Positions 48,018 to 57,574 are shown, counted from the first letter of the stretch. The stretch: 64,000 nucleotides of DNA from Ornithinimicrobium humiphilum (GCF_006716885.1 NZ_VFPU01000001.1:1550001-1614000), one strand, 5' to 3'. Numbers and translations: made by a program. The notes: generated by a model from the sequence alone, not told the origin.

Positions 48018-49255
48018 CCGGGGGCGCAGCGGCCGGGTCCGACCGCCGTCGCCGCCCGGCGGTCCTGCTGGCCTCGCGCATCTGGGCGCCGGAGTCGGCG
48101 GCCGCGACCTTCCGCCTCGGCGCGCTGGTCCACGCCCTGGCGGACCACGCGAGGGTGCGGGTGCTCACGGCCACCCCGCCGCCGCGGCTGCGGGCCGCGG
48201 CGCAGGAGGCGGAGCCCGGCGTGGAGGTCTCCCGCTGGCCGGTGCTGCGCGACGCCACGGGCTACGTGCGCGGCTACCTGCCCTACCTCTCCTACGACCT
48301 TCCCCTGGCGCTGCGGATGCTCGTCACGCCCCGGCCCGACGTCGTCGTGGTCGAGCCGCCGCCGACGACGGGCGCCGTGACACGGGTCGCCCTCGGCGTG
48401 CGCGGGCTGGCCGGTCGGCTGCGCGGCCGCCGGCCGGTGCCCTACGTCTACTACGCCGCCGACGTGTGGTCCGACGCCACCGCCTCGATGGGGGCGCCGG
48501 CACCGGTCGTGACGCTGATGCGCCTGGTGGAGACCTTCGCCCTGCGCGGCGCGCGCGACGTGGTCGCGGTCTCGGACGGCGTCGCCGACCGGGTGCGCGC
48601 CCTCGCCGGCGCCGACGCCCCCGTCACCGTCGTCCCCAACGGCATCGACACCACGGTCTTCACCCCGGAGGGCGACCGTCCCGAGGACGCGCCGAGCACG
48701 CCATACCTCGTGTATGCCGGGACCGCCTCGGAGTGGCAGGGCGCCGAGATCTTCGCCGAGGCCATGCGCACGGTCGTCCGGGAGGTCCCGGACGCCCGGC
48801 TGGTCTTCCTCGGCCAGGGCTCGTCCTGGCCCGCCCTGGAGCGGGTCCGCGCCGAGCTGCCGCCCGGGGCACTCGAGCTGCGACCGCTCGCCCCGGCGCG
48901 CGAGGCGGCCGCGTGGCAGCGGGCGGCCGCCGCCGCGCTGGTGTCCGTGCGGCCCGGCGTCGGCTACGACTTCGCCTATCCCACCAAGGTCATCGCCGCC
49001 CTGGCCTGCGGCACCCCGGTCGTCTTCGCCGGACCGGGTCCTGCCGCGGTCGACGTGCGGGAGCACGACCTGGGCGAGGCGGTCGGCTACGACGTCGACG
49101 AGGTGGCTGCCGCGATGGTGCGGGCGCTGCGCGCCGGTCGGGACGAGGCCGCCGCGGCACGCCGGGTCGCCTGGGTGCGCGAGCACCGGAGCCTGGCCGC
49201 GACGGGCCGGGAGGCGGCGCGGGTCGTGCTGCGGGGGCTGGCGGATCTCACCTGA
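48014..49255 (+). CDS. Family 4-type glycosyltransferase
   Basis: 413 residues, GT-B fold. N-terminal SRIWAPESAAATFRLGALV, then AADVWSDATASMG, VSDGVADRVR and the C-terminal donor-binding domain with VVPNGIDTTVF, YAGTASEWQGAE, ALVSVRPGVGYDFAYPTKVIAALACG. Probably adds one residue of the repeat unit. GTG start overlaps the oxidoreductase stop, making it the fourth gene of the unit beginning at 45215. Confidence 0.92.
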   Translation: MTGGAAAGSDRRRRPAVLLASRIWAPESAAATFRLGALVHALADHARVRVLTATPPPRLRAAAQEAEPGVEVSRWPVLRDATGYVRGYLPYLSYDLPLALRMLVTPRPDVVVVEPPPTTGAVTRVALGVRGLAGRLRGRRPVPYVYYAADVWSDATASMGAPAPVVTLMRLVETFALRGARDVVAVSDGVADRVRALAGADAPVTVVPNGIDTTVFTPEGDRPEDAPSTPYLVYAGTASEWQGAEIFAEAMRTVVREVPDARLVFLGQGSSWPALERVRAELPPGALELRPLAPAREAAAWQRAAAAALVSVRPGVGYDFAYPTKVIAALACGTPVVFAGPGPAAVDVREHDLGEAVGYDVDEVAAAMVRALRAGRDEAAAARRVAWVREHRSLAATGREAARVVLRGLADLT

Positions 49256-49301
49256 CTCTCCTCCGCCCGGCACGTAGGGTGGTGCGTGGGAGGAGACCGG
49301 T

Positions 49302-49928
49302 ATGACCGAGCAGCAGAAGCCCGACGGCCGCCCCACGTGGGGACGGCCCGGCGAACGCCCCGGTGCTCCGCGCGCCGACGACCAGCTCGCCGACCAGGGT
49401 GTCCGCCGACGCCCGCCCCCGGCCCGCACCGCCAACGCGGTCGCGACCTGGGTGGACCAGCAGATCCAGCAGGCCGAGCGTCAGGGAGCCTTCGAGGACC
49501 TTCCCGGGAAGGGCCGTCCGCTGGAGGACGTCGACGTCCGCACCGACCCCGACTGGTGGGTGCGCGGCCTCATCGAGCGTGAGAAGCTCGACCTCTCCGA
49601 GGCCCTGCCCGGCGTGCTCCGGCTGCGCCGCGAGAAGGCCGCCTTCCCCGGCTCCCTGCTCGACCTGCCCGACGAGGACGCCGTCCGCGAGCACCTCGAG
49701 GACTTCAACGAGCGGGTGCTCGCCGACCGGCGCCGCCCCCACGTCGGGCCGCTCCCGCCGCCCGTGGTGGGGCGGGTCGACGTCGAGGACATGGTGGCGC
49801 GCTGGCGCGAGGAGCGAGCGCGGCGGGCCGCGGAGCCGCAGCCGGCACCCGTGCCGCCCCAGGAGGCGGGCGAGCGCGAGGACGCCGGCCGGCCACGACG
49901 TCCGTGGTGGCGCCGCCTGACCGGCTGA
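49302..49928 (+). CDS. DUF1992 (DnaJ-homologue C28-type) protein
   Basis: 208 residues. The DUF1992 hallmark VDQQIQQAERQGAFEDLPGKGRPL occurs at about 47-70 (core: GAFEDLPGKG), followed by DPDWWVRGLIEREKLD and FNERVLADRRRPHVG. Flanks are Pro/Arg-rich and disordered. The function is unknown; eukaryotic relatives are called DNAJC28 but there is no J domain here. GGAGGAG precedes the ATG. Not obviously related to the surrounding glycan genes. Confidence 0.9.
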   Translation: MTEQQKPDGRPTWGRPGERPGAPRADDQLADQGVRRRPPPARTANAVATWVDQQIQQAERQGAFEDLPGKGRPLEDVDVRTDPDWWVRGLIEREKLDLSEALPGVLRLRREKAAFPGSLLDLPDEDAVREHLEDFNERVLADRRRPHVGPLPPPVVGRVDVEDMVARWREERARRAAEPQPAPVPPQEAGEREDAGRPRRPWWRRLTG

Positions 49929-49946
49929 CCGACCGGGGCCGGACCG

Positions 49947-51173
49947 TCAGCCCGGCGCCGGTGCGCCCAGCCAGGGCGCCAGCACCGCCGCGGCGCGCCG
50001 CCCGTCGTGGTGCTCGCGCGCCCACGCAGGCCCCTGGGAGGCGAGCTCCCGAGCCGCTGCGCGGTCGGCCAGCGCCGACTCCAGCACCTCGCGCAGCGAG
50101 GACGCGTCGGCCTCGAGCACGGGCAGCCCCGGCCACCGATCCCGGACCTGCTCCGACAGGTGGGCCACCACCAGCCGGCCGGCCGCCAGCGACTCCGCGA
50201 CGAGGACGCCGGGGTTGCCCAGCACGACCTGGTCGACCACGACGTCGGCCTCGGCAACGAAGGCGGCCATCTGCTCGTGGGGCACCCCGCTCAGCCGGCG
50301 GTAGTCGACCAGCCCGGCGGACTCCATACCGCTGAGGACCTCCTCGACCGCCTCGGTGCCCTTGAGGCGCGGGTTCGAGGGAGCGTGCAGGACCACCGGC
50401 CGTTCTCGCTCCAGCGGCACCACCCCGGCCAGTCGCGCCGCCTCGGCGTAGCGGTCCACGTCGACGACGAGCGGCAGCCAGGTGGCGTCGGGCACGAAGT
50501 CCAGCAGGTCGGGCGTCGAGACGAGCACCGGGCCGCCCGCCTCCTCGCGCCAGCGCCTCAGGTCGGCGCGGTTGCGCTCGACGATCGACTGCAGGGTGCG
50601 CAGGTAGTCGTCCCACCCGCGCTCGGGGACCCGGAAGGGGCTGTGCGGAGAGCGCTCGGCGTGCTGGCGCAGGTCGCGGATCTCGCTGCCGTGGAAGAGG
50701 ACGGCGGGGGAGACGCCCGCGCGACGCAGGTCGGGCAGGTCCTCGAGCATCGAGCCCGCGTGGAAGTCGGCGAGCACCCGGCGGCCCGACTCGTGCAGCA
50801 CGTGCGTGCTCTCGCGCAGCACCCGCTCGCCGTGGAGCTCGCGCACCCGCCCGCGCTGGGCGAGCACCGAGAGGCGGTGGTCGGCGGGGAAGTCGAAGTG
50901 CGCCTGCGACAGCGAGCGCTGCGCCCAGAGGTTCTGCGCGGCGGTCGAGGGCAGGTGGCGCTCCGCGGCGCGGACCCACTGCCAGGCCTGGCCAGCGGTG
51001 TTCCACGGCCCGACGTAGAGCCGCCGGTCGCCGGGCGGCATGGGGGCCAGCGCGCGCAGCTCGGCGTCGGCCCGGCGGCGCACCGGGAGCGTCGCCAGCC
51101 CGCGCACGGGAGAGGGCAGGATCGCGACCGCGCGCCAGGCCAGCCTGCGCACGTTGGTTCCCGGTCCGCCCAC
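49947..51173 (-). CDS. Glycosyltransferase-like protein
   Basis: A 408-residue GT-B-type protein with a basic N-terminus. RRLYVGPWNTAGQAWQWVRA, VLFHGSEIRDLRQHAE, LVSTPDLLDFVPDATWLPL and the C-terminal donor domain VVLHAPSNPRLKGTEAVEEVL, VVVDQVVLGNPGVLVAESLAAGR place it with surface-glycan glycosyltransferases. GTG at 51173. Divergent from the ABC exporter, 40 bp away, convergent with DUF1992. Sugar and acceptor unknown. Confidence 0.88.
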   Translation of the reverse strand: MGGPGTNVRRLAWRAVAILPSPVRGLATLPVRRRADAELRALAPMPPGDRRLYVGPWNTAGQAWQWVRAAERHLPSTAAQNLWAQRSLSQAHFDFPADHRLSVLAQRGRVRELHGERVLRESTHVLHESGRRVLADFHAGSMLEDLPDLRRAGVSPAVLFHGSEIRDLRQHAERSPHSPFRVPERGWDDYLRTLQSIVERNRADLRRWREEAGGPVLVSTPDLLDFVPDATWLPLVVDVDRYAEAARLAGVVPLERERPVVLHAPSNPRLKGTEAVEEVLSGMESAGLVDYRRLSGVPHEQMAAFVAEADVVVDQVVLGNPGVLVAESLAAGRLVVAHLSEQVRDRWPGLPVLEADASSLREVLESALADRAAARELASQGPAWAREHHDGRRAAAVLAPWLGAPAPG

Positions 51174-51183
51174 GTCAGCAGCC

Positions 51184-51189
51184 TACGAT
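51184..51189 (+). promoter_or_regulatory. Candidate -10 TACGAT of the ABC exporter
   Basis: TACGAT fits TANNNT and lies seven bases before ATG 51197. A transcript from it would begin at or next to that ATG. Confidence 0.4.
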
Positions 51190-51196
51190 GGTCGCC

Positions 51197-51217
51197 ATGA
51201 CGAGGCGGCGACGGTGA
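51197..51217 (+). CDS. Six-codon leader ORF (MTRRRR) overlapping the ABC exporter start
   Basis: ATG at 51197, four successive Arg codons (AGG CGG CGA CGG) and a TGA whose first bases overlap the exporter GTG as GTGA. Lies seven bases after a good -10, so it could be leaderless and couple translation to the exporter. Too short for statistics; CGA and AGG are rare in the window. It may instead be a chance ORF. Confidence 0.3.
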   Translation: MTRRRR

Positions 51218-52989
51218 CCAGGCTGTGGCGCGCGCTGCGTCAGCTGTTGCCCCTGCTGCCGCCCTCCACGCGCTGGTTCCTCGTCGGCTATGCCGTGCTC
51301 TCGAGCGTGCTCGCTGCCGTCGACATCCTGGCCCTGTCGCTGCTGGCCCTCACGCTCGGGCCGATGGTGCAGGACCGGCCGGTCGACCTGCCGCTGATCG
51401 GCGAGGTCGGTCCGGACCGCTACGTCTGGCTGCTCGGCGGCATCACGCTGCTCGTCGTCCTCAAGGGCCTGGCGGCCCTGGTGCTCCAGTGGGCCGTCTC
51501 CCGCCGGCTGGGGGCCTACGACCTCGTCATCGGCGACCGGCTCTTTGGCGCCTACATCCGCGCCCCCTGGACCGAACGGCTCAAGCGCAACACCGCCCAG
51601 CTCGTCCGCCTGGCCGACGTCGGCATCGCCAACACCACGACCGGCCTGCTGCTGCCGGCCGCGTCGATCCCGGCCGAGCTGGCCACCTTCGCCGCGGTCC
51701 TGGTCGTGCTGCTCGTGGCCCAGCCGCTGACGGCGTTGATGACCTTCGCCTACCTGGGCGGCCTCGCCGTCCTCATGTATGTCGTGATCAGCCCGCGCGC
51801 GGTCGTCGCCGGTCGCGTGGGGCGCGACTACTCCTTCAAGGTCGCCGGCCTGATGACCGAGATGATGGGTGCCCTCAAGGAGGTGACGCTGCGCGGCAAG
51901 GCGCAGGAGGTCGCCGAAGAGGTCCACGGCCACCGCGTCCACGCCGTCCGCGCCCGCACCAACCTGATGTTCCTCAACGCCGTGCCCAAGTTCGTCACCG
52001 ACACCGGCCTGGTGCTCGGCTTCGCGATCGTCGGCGGCGTGGCCTTCCTGCTCGGCGGGGCCGACCAGGCCTTCGAGGCGATCGCGCTCTTCGCCGTCGC
52101 CGGGATGCGCATGATCCCCAGCGTCAACCGGTTCCAGTCCGTCATGACCCAGACCTCCTCGACCCTGCCGCACGCGGAGGCCGTCATCGCCGACATCCAC
52201 GCCGCCCGCCGCTACGTCGAGGACGCCGAGCAGCTGGGGCAGGAGCCCCTGCCGGAGCGTCCGCAGCGGCTCACCCTGACCGGTGTCGGCTTCACCTATC
52301 CCGGCTCCACGGAGCCCGCGCTGCACGACGTCGACCTCGACGTGCCGCTCGGCTCCTCGGTCGCCCTCGTCGGGGCCTCCGGCGCCGGCAAGTCGACGCT
52401 CGTCGACGTGCTCCTCGGCCTGCTCGTCCCGCAGCAGGGCGAGATCAGGGTCGACGACCACCCGCTCGCGGACGTCCTCGCCGCGTGGCGCTCCCGGGTC
52501 GGCTACGTGCCGCAGGAGGTCAACCTCTTCGACGGCACGATCGCCCAGAACGTCGCGCTCACCTGGGGCCAGGACTACGACGAGCAGGCGGTCGAGCGTG
52601 CCCTCGAGCGGGCCCAGCTGCTCGACGTCGTGCGCGAGCGCGGCGGCCTGCACACCCGGGTGGCCGAGCGCGGCCTGGCCCTCTCCGGCGGGCAGCGGCA
52701 GCGCCTCGGCATCGCCCGGGCCCTCTACGCCGACCCGCTCGTGCTCGTCCTCGACGAGGCGACCTCGGCCCTCGACACCGCGACCGAGGACGCCGTCGCC
52801 CGGGCCATCCGCGAGCTGCACGGCGAGGTCACCGTCATCGCCGTGGCCCACCGGCTCTCGACGGTGCGGCACGCCGACCAGGTCTGCTTCATGACCGACG
52901 GCACCATCGCCGCCCGCGGCACCTTCGAGGAGGTCGTGGCGGCCCATCCCGAATTCGCCACCCAGGCCCGGCTCTCGGGGCTCGCATGA
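51214..52989 (+). CDS. ABC exporter, half-transporter with fused ATPase (flippase-like)
   Basis: 591 residues. N-terminal membrane domain (about 15-330, six segments) and ATPase: Walker A GASGAGKST (about 388-396), Q-loop GYVPQEVNLFDG, signature LSGGQRQRLGIARAL (about 490-504), Walker B LVLVLDEATSALD. Overall layout recalls PglK/MsbA-type lipid-linked glycan flippases; given its place between glycosyltransferase genes, it may flip the lipid-linked repeat unit. GTG 51214 overlaps the leader ORF; its TGA overlaps the next ATG. Confidence 0.93.
   Translation: MTRLWRALRQLLPLLPPSTRWFLVGYAVLSSVLAAVDILALSLLALTLGPMVQDRPVDLPLIGEVGPDRYVWLLGGITLLVVLKGLAALVLQWAVSRRLGAYDLVIGDRLFGAYIRAPWTERLKRNTAQLVRLADVGIANTTTGLLLPAASIPAELATFAAVLVVLLVAQPLTALMTFAYLGGLAVLMYVVISPRAVVAGRVGRDYSFKVAGLMTEMMGALKEVTLRGKAQEVAEEVHGHRVHAVRARTNLMFLNAVPKFVTDTGLVLGFAIVGGVAFLLGGADQAFEAIALFAVAGMRMIPSVNRFQSVMTQTSSTLPHAEAVIADIHAARRYVEDAEQLGQEPLPERPQRLTLTGVGFTYPGSTEPALHDVDLDVPLGSSVALVGASGAGKSTLVDVLLGLLVPQQGEIRVDDHPLADVLAAWRSRVGYVPQEVNLFDGTIAQNVALTWGQDYDEQAVERALERAQLLDVVRERGGLHTRVAERGLALSGGQRQRLGIARALYADPLVLVLDEATSALDTATEDAVARAIRELHGEVTVIAVAHRLSTVRHADQVCFMTDGTIAARGTFEEVVAAHPEFATQARLSGLA
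51288..51297 (+). repeat. One-mismatch copy of the decamer (CTATGCCGTG)
   Basis: Differs from GTATGCCGTG in the first base; read as Gly-Tyr-Ala-Val in the ABC exporter with rare codon TAT. Confidence 0.4.
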
Positions 52990-55370
52990 GCACGACCCCG
53001 GCCCTGCCCGCGGTGGACGTGGACGTGGTCGTCGCCGTGCACGACCTCGCCCGGCGCGTCGACCGCACCGTCCTCTCGGCCCTGCGCGGCGCCGACCTGG
53101 CGGGCGTGCTGCCCAGCGGCCACCGCGTCCGCGTCACCGTCGCCTGCCACGAGCTCGACCCGGTGCCGGTGCGTCAGCGGGTCGAGCGCGCGCTGGAGGC
53201 CGAGGGCGAGGACGACCTCGCCGCCCACGTCCGCTACCTCGAGGTCCGCGACGGCCTCCGGTCGCCCGCCGGCCCGTTCAACGCGGGGATCGCGGCGGCC
53301 GACGGCCGCTACGTCTGCATGATCGGCTCCGACGACCACCTCGCCGAGGGTGCCCTCGGCGCCTGGGCGAGCCTGGCCGACGAGCTGGGCTCGGCCTGGC
53401 TGATGGCCCGGCTCGAGACGGACACCGGCGAGCAGGTGCCGACCCCGCGCACCCGACCCGGCCGCAGCCGCGAGCTCGACCTCGTGCTCGACCGCCTGGC
53501 CTACCGCACCGCCCCGCTGGGGCTGCTGCGCCGCGCGGTGCTGGAGGACCTCGGCCTGCTGCCCGAGCCGCTGACCCCCGGCCTGCCCACCGGCGAGGAC
53601 GTCGAGCTCTCGCTGCGGCTCGCCTCGTCGGGGGAGCGGATCGACTACGCCGTGGAGCTGCCCCCCTACGTCATCGGCACGGGCGCTGCCACGGGCGACC
53701 CGCGCGAGGGCACCGAGATCGCGGTCGAGCGCACCACCCACGTGGCCCGCCCGGTCGCCGACGAGCTGGCCGCGCACGCGCGCCTCGTCGACCTGCGCTG
53801 GGTGCGGGCGCTGCCCGAGCCCGCGCGCCGGGCGATCGTCGTCAAGACCCTCCGCATCCACGTCCTCGGCGCCGTCCGCCGCCGGCCGTCACCGCTCGAC
53901 TGGGGGCCGGGGGAGGCGGCCTGGGTCCGCTCGCTCACCCGCGAGCTGCTCGCCATGGCGCCCGACGCCGAGCGGGCGCTCCACCGCGCCGACCGCCGGC
54001 TCCTCGCGGCCGTCCTCACCGCCACCGACACCGATCAGCTCGCCCGGGCCTCGGCCGAGCGGGCCAGGGCCTCCCGCTGGGACATCCTGCTCGCCCCCGA
54101 CGTCCTGGCCAACCTCGACCGGGAGTCCACCGTGCGCCAGCACCTGGCCGAGGCGGCGGGGCGCGGACGACGCGCCCTGGCGGCACGGCATACCCCCTCG
54201 GTCGCACCGACGCACCGCGGCCCCCACCACCGTCCCCGCGTGCTCGTGCTGTCCTTCAGCCCCATCGCCTCCGACGCGCGCGTCCTCAAGCAGGTGCGGC
54301 ACCTGGGGGCGGAGTTCGACGTCGTCACCTGCGGCTACGGCCCGCCGCCGCCCGGGGTGACCGCCCACGTGCGGGTGCCCGACGAGGCGCGCAACGAGCT
54401 CGACGGGCGGCTCATCACGCTGCACGCCTACCGCGCCGCCTACGAGAAGCTGGCGGGCGTGCGCTGGGTCCGCCAGCACGTGGCCGCCGGTGCGGCCGAC
54501 GTCGTCGTCGCCAACGACCTCGACACCGTGCCGCTCGCGCTGGCGCTGCGGCCGCGGCGGGGCGTCCACGCCGACCTGCACGAGTACTTCCCGCGGCTGC
54601 ACGAGGAGCACGAGGCCTGGATGCGGCGGATCTCGCCCTACCAGTCCTGGCTCTGCCGGTCCTCCCTGCCGCGCTGCGCCGCCGTGACCACGGTCAGCCG
54701 GCGGATCGCCCAGGAGTACACCGAGCAGTTCGGGGTCGACGTGGGCGTGGTGACCAACGCCAGCCCCTGGACCGACCTGTCGCCGACGCCCGTCGGCGAC
54801 CCGATCCGGCTGGTCCACTCGGGCGCCTGCCTGCGCAACCGCGACCTGCACGTCCTGGTCGACGCCGTGGCGGCCGCCGCGTCCGGGGAGCACCCGGCCC
54901 CGGTCACCCTCGACCTCTATCTGACCCCCAACGACCCGGGCTACCTCGAGGAGCTGCGGTCCCGGGCGGCCGCGACCGGCGGGATCGTCACCGTCCACGA
55001 CCCGGTGCCCTACGCCGAGCTGCTCACCACGCTCAACGCTCACGACGTCGGCGTCCACGTGCTGCCGCCGGTGTCCTTCAACAACGCCAACGCCCTGCCC
55101 AACAAGGTCTTCGACTACGTCCAGGCGCGCCTCGGTCTGCTCGTCGGCCCCAGCCCGGAGATGGCGATGCTCGTGCACCGCCATTCCCTCGGCGTCGTCG
55201 CGACCGCCTTCGACGGCGGGGCCGTGGCCGACGCCGTGCGGCGCCTCGACGCCGACTCGGTGGCCGCCTTCAAGCAGGCCTCGCACGCCGCGGCCCGCGA
55301 GCTGTCGGACACCGAGCAGTCGCGCGCCTGGGTCGAGTCCGTGCGCCGCATCAGCCAGGAGGGCCTGTGA
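52986..55370 (+). CDS. Two-domain glycosyltransferase, GT2 then GT4
   Basis: 794 residues. Residues about 1-400 are a GT2-type domain (VDVVVAVHDLARRVDRTV, DGLRSPAGPFNAGI, CMIGSDDHLAEG, GEDVELSLRLASSG, VVKTLRIHVLGAV). From about 415 begins a GT4/GT-B domain (RVLVLSFSPIASDARVLKQV, ADVVVANDLDTVPLAL, GVHADLHEYFPRLHEEHEAW, DLYLTPNDPGYLEEL, NKVFDYVQARLGLLVGPSPEMA). The C-terminal half is a close paralogue of the next gene. ATG overlaps the exporter stop and TGA overlaps the next GTG, so all three are coupled. Probably adds two consecutive sugars. Confidence 0.92.
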   Translation: MSTTPALPAVDVDVVVAVHDLARRVDRTVLSALRGADLAGVLPSGHRVRVTVACHELDPVPVRQRVERALEAEGEDDLAAHVRYLEVRDGLRSPAGPFNAGIAAADGRYVCMIGSDDHLAEGALGAWASLADELGSAWLMARLETDTGEQVPTPRTRPGRSRELDLVLDRLAYRTAPLGLLRRAVLEDLGLLPEPLTPGLPTGEDVELSLRLASSGERIDYAVELPPYVIGTGAATGDPREGTEIAVERTTHVARPVADELAAHARLVDLRWVRALPEPARRAIVVKTLRIHVLGAVRRRPSPLDWGPGEAAWVRSLTRELLAMAPDAERALHRADRRLLAAVLTATDTDQLARASAERARASRWDILLAPDVLANLDRESTVRQHLAEAAGRGRRALAARHTPSVAPTHRGPHHRPRVLVLSFSPIASDARVLKQVRHLGAEFDVVTCGYGPPPPGVTAHVRVPDEARNELDGRLITLHAYRAAYEKLAGVRWVRQHVAAGAADVVVANDLDTVPLALALRPRRGVHADLHEYFPRLHEEHEAWMRRISPYQSWLCRSSLPRCAAVTTVSRRIAQEYTEQFGVDVGVVTNASPWTDLSPTPVGDPIRLVHSGACLRNRDLHVLVDAVAAAASGEHPAPVTLDLYLTPNDPGYLEELRSRAAATGGIVTVHDPVPYAELLTTLNAHDVGVHVLPPVSFNNANALPNKVFDYVQARLGLLVGPSPEMAMLVHRHSLGVVATAFDGGAVADAVRRLDADSVAAFKQASHAAARELSDTEQSRAWVESVRRISQEGL
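54184..54193 (-). repeat. Decamer GTATGCCGTG (minus strand) in the GT2-GT4 gene
   Basis: Exact copy on the minus strand, at the junction between the two domains. The coding strand reads Arg-His-Thr with rare CAT, a different reading frame from the other coding copies. Confidence 0.6.
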
Positions 55371-56512
55371 GGACCGACCCCCGACCCCGTCTGCTGATCA
55401 TGTCCTTCAGCCCGCTGCGTGCCGACGCGCGGGTGCTGCGTCAGGTCCAGCTCTTCCGCGAGCGCTATGCCGTCACCACGCTCGGCTACGGGCCCGCGCC
55501 GGACGGGGTGGTCGAGCACCTCCGCCTGCCCGACGACGTCGTCAACTGGCACAAGGACCGACGGCTCCTCGCGACGCGCCGGTTCGAGGCGGCCTACCGC
55601 ACGGCGCCGGTCGTCGTGGCCGCGCAGGCGCTGCTGGAGGGCCGGGCGCGGGGCTTCGACGTGGTGCTGGCCGACGACATCGACACCGTCCCGCTGGCTC
55701 TCGACCTGCACCCGCCGGCCGGCGTCCACGCCGACCTGCACGAGTACCACCCCCGCCAGAACGAGGAGTCGCGCCGCTGGCGGCTGTTCGTGGCGCCCTA
55801 CTACCGCTGGCTGGTCCGCACCTACGGCACCCGCGCCGACTCGGTGACCACCGTGGGGGAGGGCATCGCCCGCGAGTACCGCCTGCGCTTCGGCCTGCGC
55901 GCCGGCGTCGTCGTCAACGCGCCGCACTTCGTCGACCTCGAGCCGACCCCGGTGGCCACCCCGCTGCGCCTGGTCCACTCCGGCAACGCCCAGCGGCACC
56001 GGCTCGACGTCATCCTCGCCGCGATGGACCTCGTCACCGCCCCGATGACCCTCGACCTCTACCTGATGTCCAACGACCCGGGCTACCTCGAGGAGCTGCG
56101 CACCCGCCACGCCGGCTCCGACCGGGTGCGCATCCACCCTCCGGTCGCCCCGCACGAGCTGCCCGCCACGCTCAACGCCCACGACGTCGGCGTCTACGTG
56201 CTGCCGCCGGTGTCCTTCAACCACCTGTGGGCACTGCCCAACAAGGTCTTCGACTTCGTCCAGGGCCGGCTCGCGCTCGTCGTGGGTCCCAGCCCGGAGA
56301 TGGCCGCGCTGGTCCGCCGGCACGGCCTGGGCGTCGTCACAGACGACTTCACGCCGGAGTCGCTGGCGAAGGCCCTGGACGCGCTGACGGCGGAGGACGT
56401 CGCCGGCTACAAGCAGGCCGCCCACCGTGCGGCGCGCGAGCTGTCGGCCGAGGAGCAGGTGCGCGGCTGGGAGCGCGCGATCGACACGCTCGCGGCACGC
56501 CTCAACGGCTGA
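55367..56512 (+). CDS. Family 4-type glycosyltransferase, paralogue of the preceding C-terminal domain
   Basis: 381 residues. LLIMSFSPLRADARVLRQVQLF, DVVLADDIDTVPLALDL, GVHADLHEYHPRQNEESRRW, DLYLMSNDPGYLEEL, HDVGVYVLPPVSFNHLWALPNKVFDF match the GT4 half of the preceding protein segment by segment, so the two arose by duplication. GTG overlaps the preceding stop. Convergent with the epimerase gene six bases away. Confidence 0.92.
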   Translation: MRTDPRPRLLIMSFSPLRADARVLRQVQLFRERYAVTTLGYGPAPDGVVEHLRLPDDVVNWHKDRRLLATRRFEAAYRTAPVVVAAQALLEGRARGFDVVLADDIDTVPLALDLHPPAGVHADLHEYHPRQNEESRRWRLFVAPYYRWLVRTYGTRADSVTTVGEGIAREYRLRFGLRAGVVVNAPHFVDLEPTPVATPLRLVHSGNAQRHRLDVILAAMDLVTAPMTLDLYLMSNDPGYLEELRTRHAGSDRVRIHPPVAPHELPATLNAHDVGVYVLPPVSFNHLWALPNKVFDFVQGRLALVVGPSPEMAALVRRHGLGVVTDDFTPESLAKALDALTAEDVAGYKQAAHRAARELSAEEQVRGWERAIDTLAARLNG

Positions 56513-56518
56513 GCGCCG

Positions 56519-57574
56519 TCAGGCGCCCAGCGCCTCGAGCACCTTCGCGGCCGCGTAACCGTCGCCGTAGGGCGCGGCGTCGGTCGGCCCGGGCGCGGGC
56601 CGGGAGGCGGCGTCGCGCACGGCCGGCCCGGGCTCGACGAGGACGTTCCAGCCGAGCTCGACGGTCTCGACCCACTCGGTCTCGGTGCGCACGGTCGTGC
56701 ACGGGGTGCGCAGCGCGAAGGCCTCCTTCTGCAGGCCGCCGGAGTCGGTGATGACGCCCCGGGCCGCGCCGACCGCACCGACGAGGGCGGGATAGGCCAG
56801 CGGGTCGCGGGTGGTCAGCGAGCCGCCGTCCAGGTCGAGCCCGTGCTCGCCGGCCCGGGCCCGCAGCCGCGGGTGCGCGAGGAGCACGACCGGGTGGTCG
56901 ACCTCCTGCAGCGCCCGCACGATCGCGCCGAGCCGCTCGGGGTCGTCGGTGTTCTCGGCCCGGTGGATGGTCGCGACGGAGTAGCCGCCGGCCTCGACAC
57001 CGAGCTCGGCCAGGACGGCGTCGGTGTCGGCGAGCTCGTCGCGGACCCGGTGCAGCACGTCGATCATCACGTCGCCCACGAGCACGGCCCGCTCGCCCAG
57101 CCCCTCGGCGCGCAGGTGATCGACGGCGACCTCGGTGGGGGCGAGGAGCAGGTCGGCGGCGTGGTCGGTGAGCACGCGGTTGTGCTCCTCGGGCATCCGC
57201 CGGTTGAACGACCGCAGCCCGGCCTCGAGGTGCGCGACCGGCACGTGCAGCTTTACCGCCGACAGCGCACCGGCGAGCGTGGAGTTGGTGTCGCCGTAAA
57301 CCAGCACCCAGTCGGGACGCTGCTCCAGGAGCACGGGGTCCATGGCGCCGAGGATCGACCCGGTCTGCGCGCCGTGGCCGCCGGAGCCGACGCCGAGGTG
57401 GACGTCGGGGTCGGGGATGCCGAGGTCGGTGAAGAAGACGTCGGAGAGCATAGGGTCGTAGTGCTGGCCGGTGTGCACGATGACGTGCTCCACCCCGCGC
57501 CGCGCGCACTCGGCCGCCACCGGGGCGAGCTTGACGAACTGCGGACGGGCACCGACGACGCTGAGGATCCTCAC
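56519..57574 (-). CDS. wecB: UDP-N-acetylglucosamine 2-epimerase (non-hydrolysing)
   Basis: 351 residues. ILSVVGARPQFVKLAPV, HTGQHYDPMLS, VYGDTNSTLAGALSA, HLEAGLRSFNRRMPEEHNR, TIHRAENTDD and TDSGGLQKEAF are canonical. Converts UDP-GlcNAc to UDP-ManNAc, or the 2,3-diacetamido uronate (WbpI role). GTG 57574 is preferred to TTG 57583: TACCCT then lies eight bases upstream and the N-terminus matches the family. The active-site Glu/His residues of these motifs are all present. Divergent from the GT4-GT2 gene. Confidence 0.93.
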   Translation of the reverse strand: MRILSVVGARPQFVKLAPVAAECARRGVEHVIVHTGQHYDPMLSDVFFTDLGIPDPDVHLGVGSGGHGAQTGSILGAMDPVLLEQRPDWVLVYGDTNSTLAGALSAVKLHVPVAHLEAGLRSFNRRMPEEHNRVLTDHAADLLLAPTEVAVDHLRAEGLGERAVLVGDVMIDVLHRVRDELADTDAVLAELGVEAGGYSVATIHRAENTDDPERLGAIVRALQEVDHPVVLLAHPRLRARAGEHGLDLDGGSLTTRDPLAYPALVGAVGAARGVITDSGGLQKEAFALRTPCTTVRTETEWVETVELGWNVLVEPGPAVRDAASRPAPGPTDAAPYGDGYAAAKVLEALGA

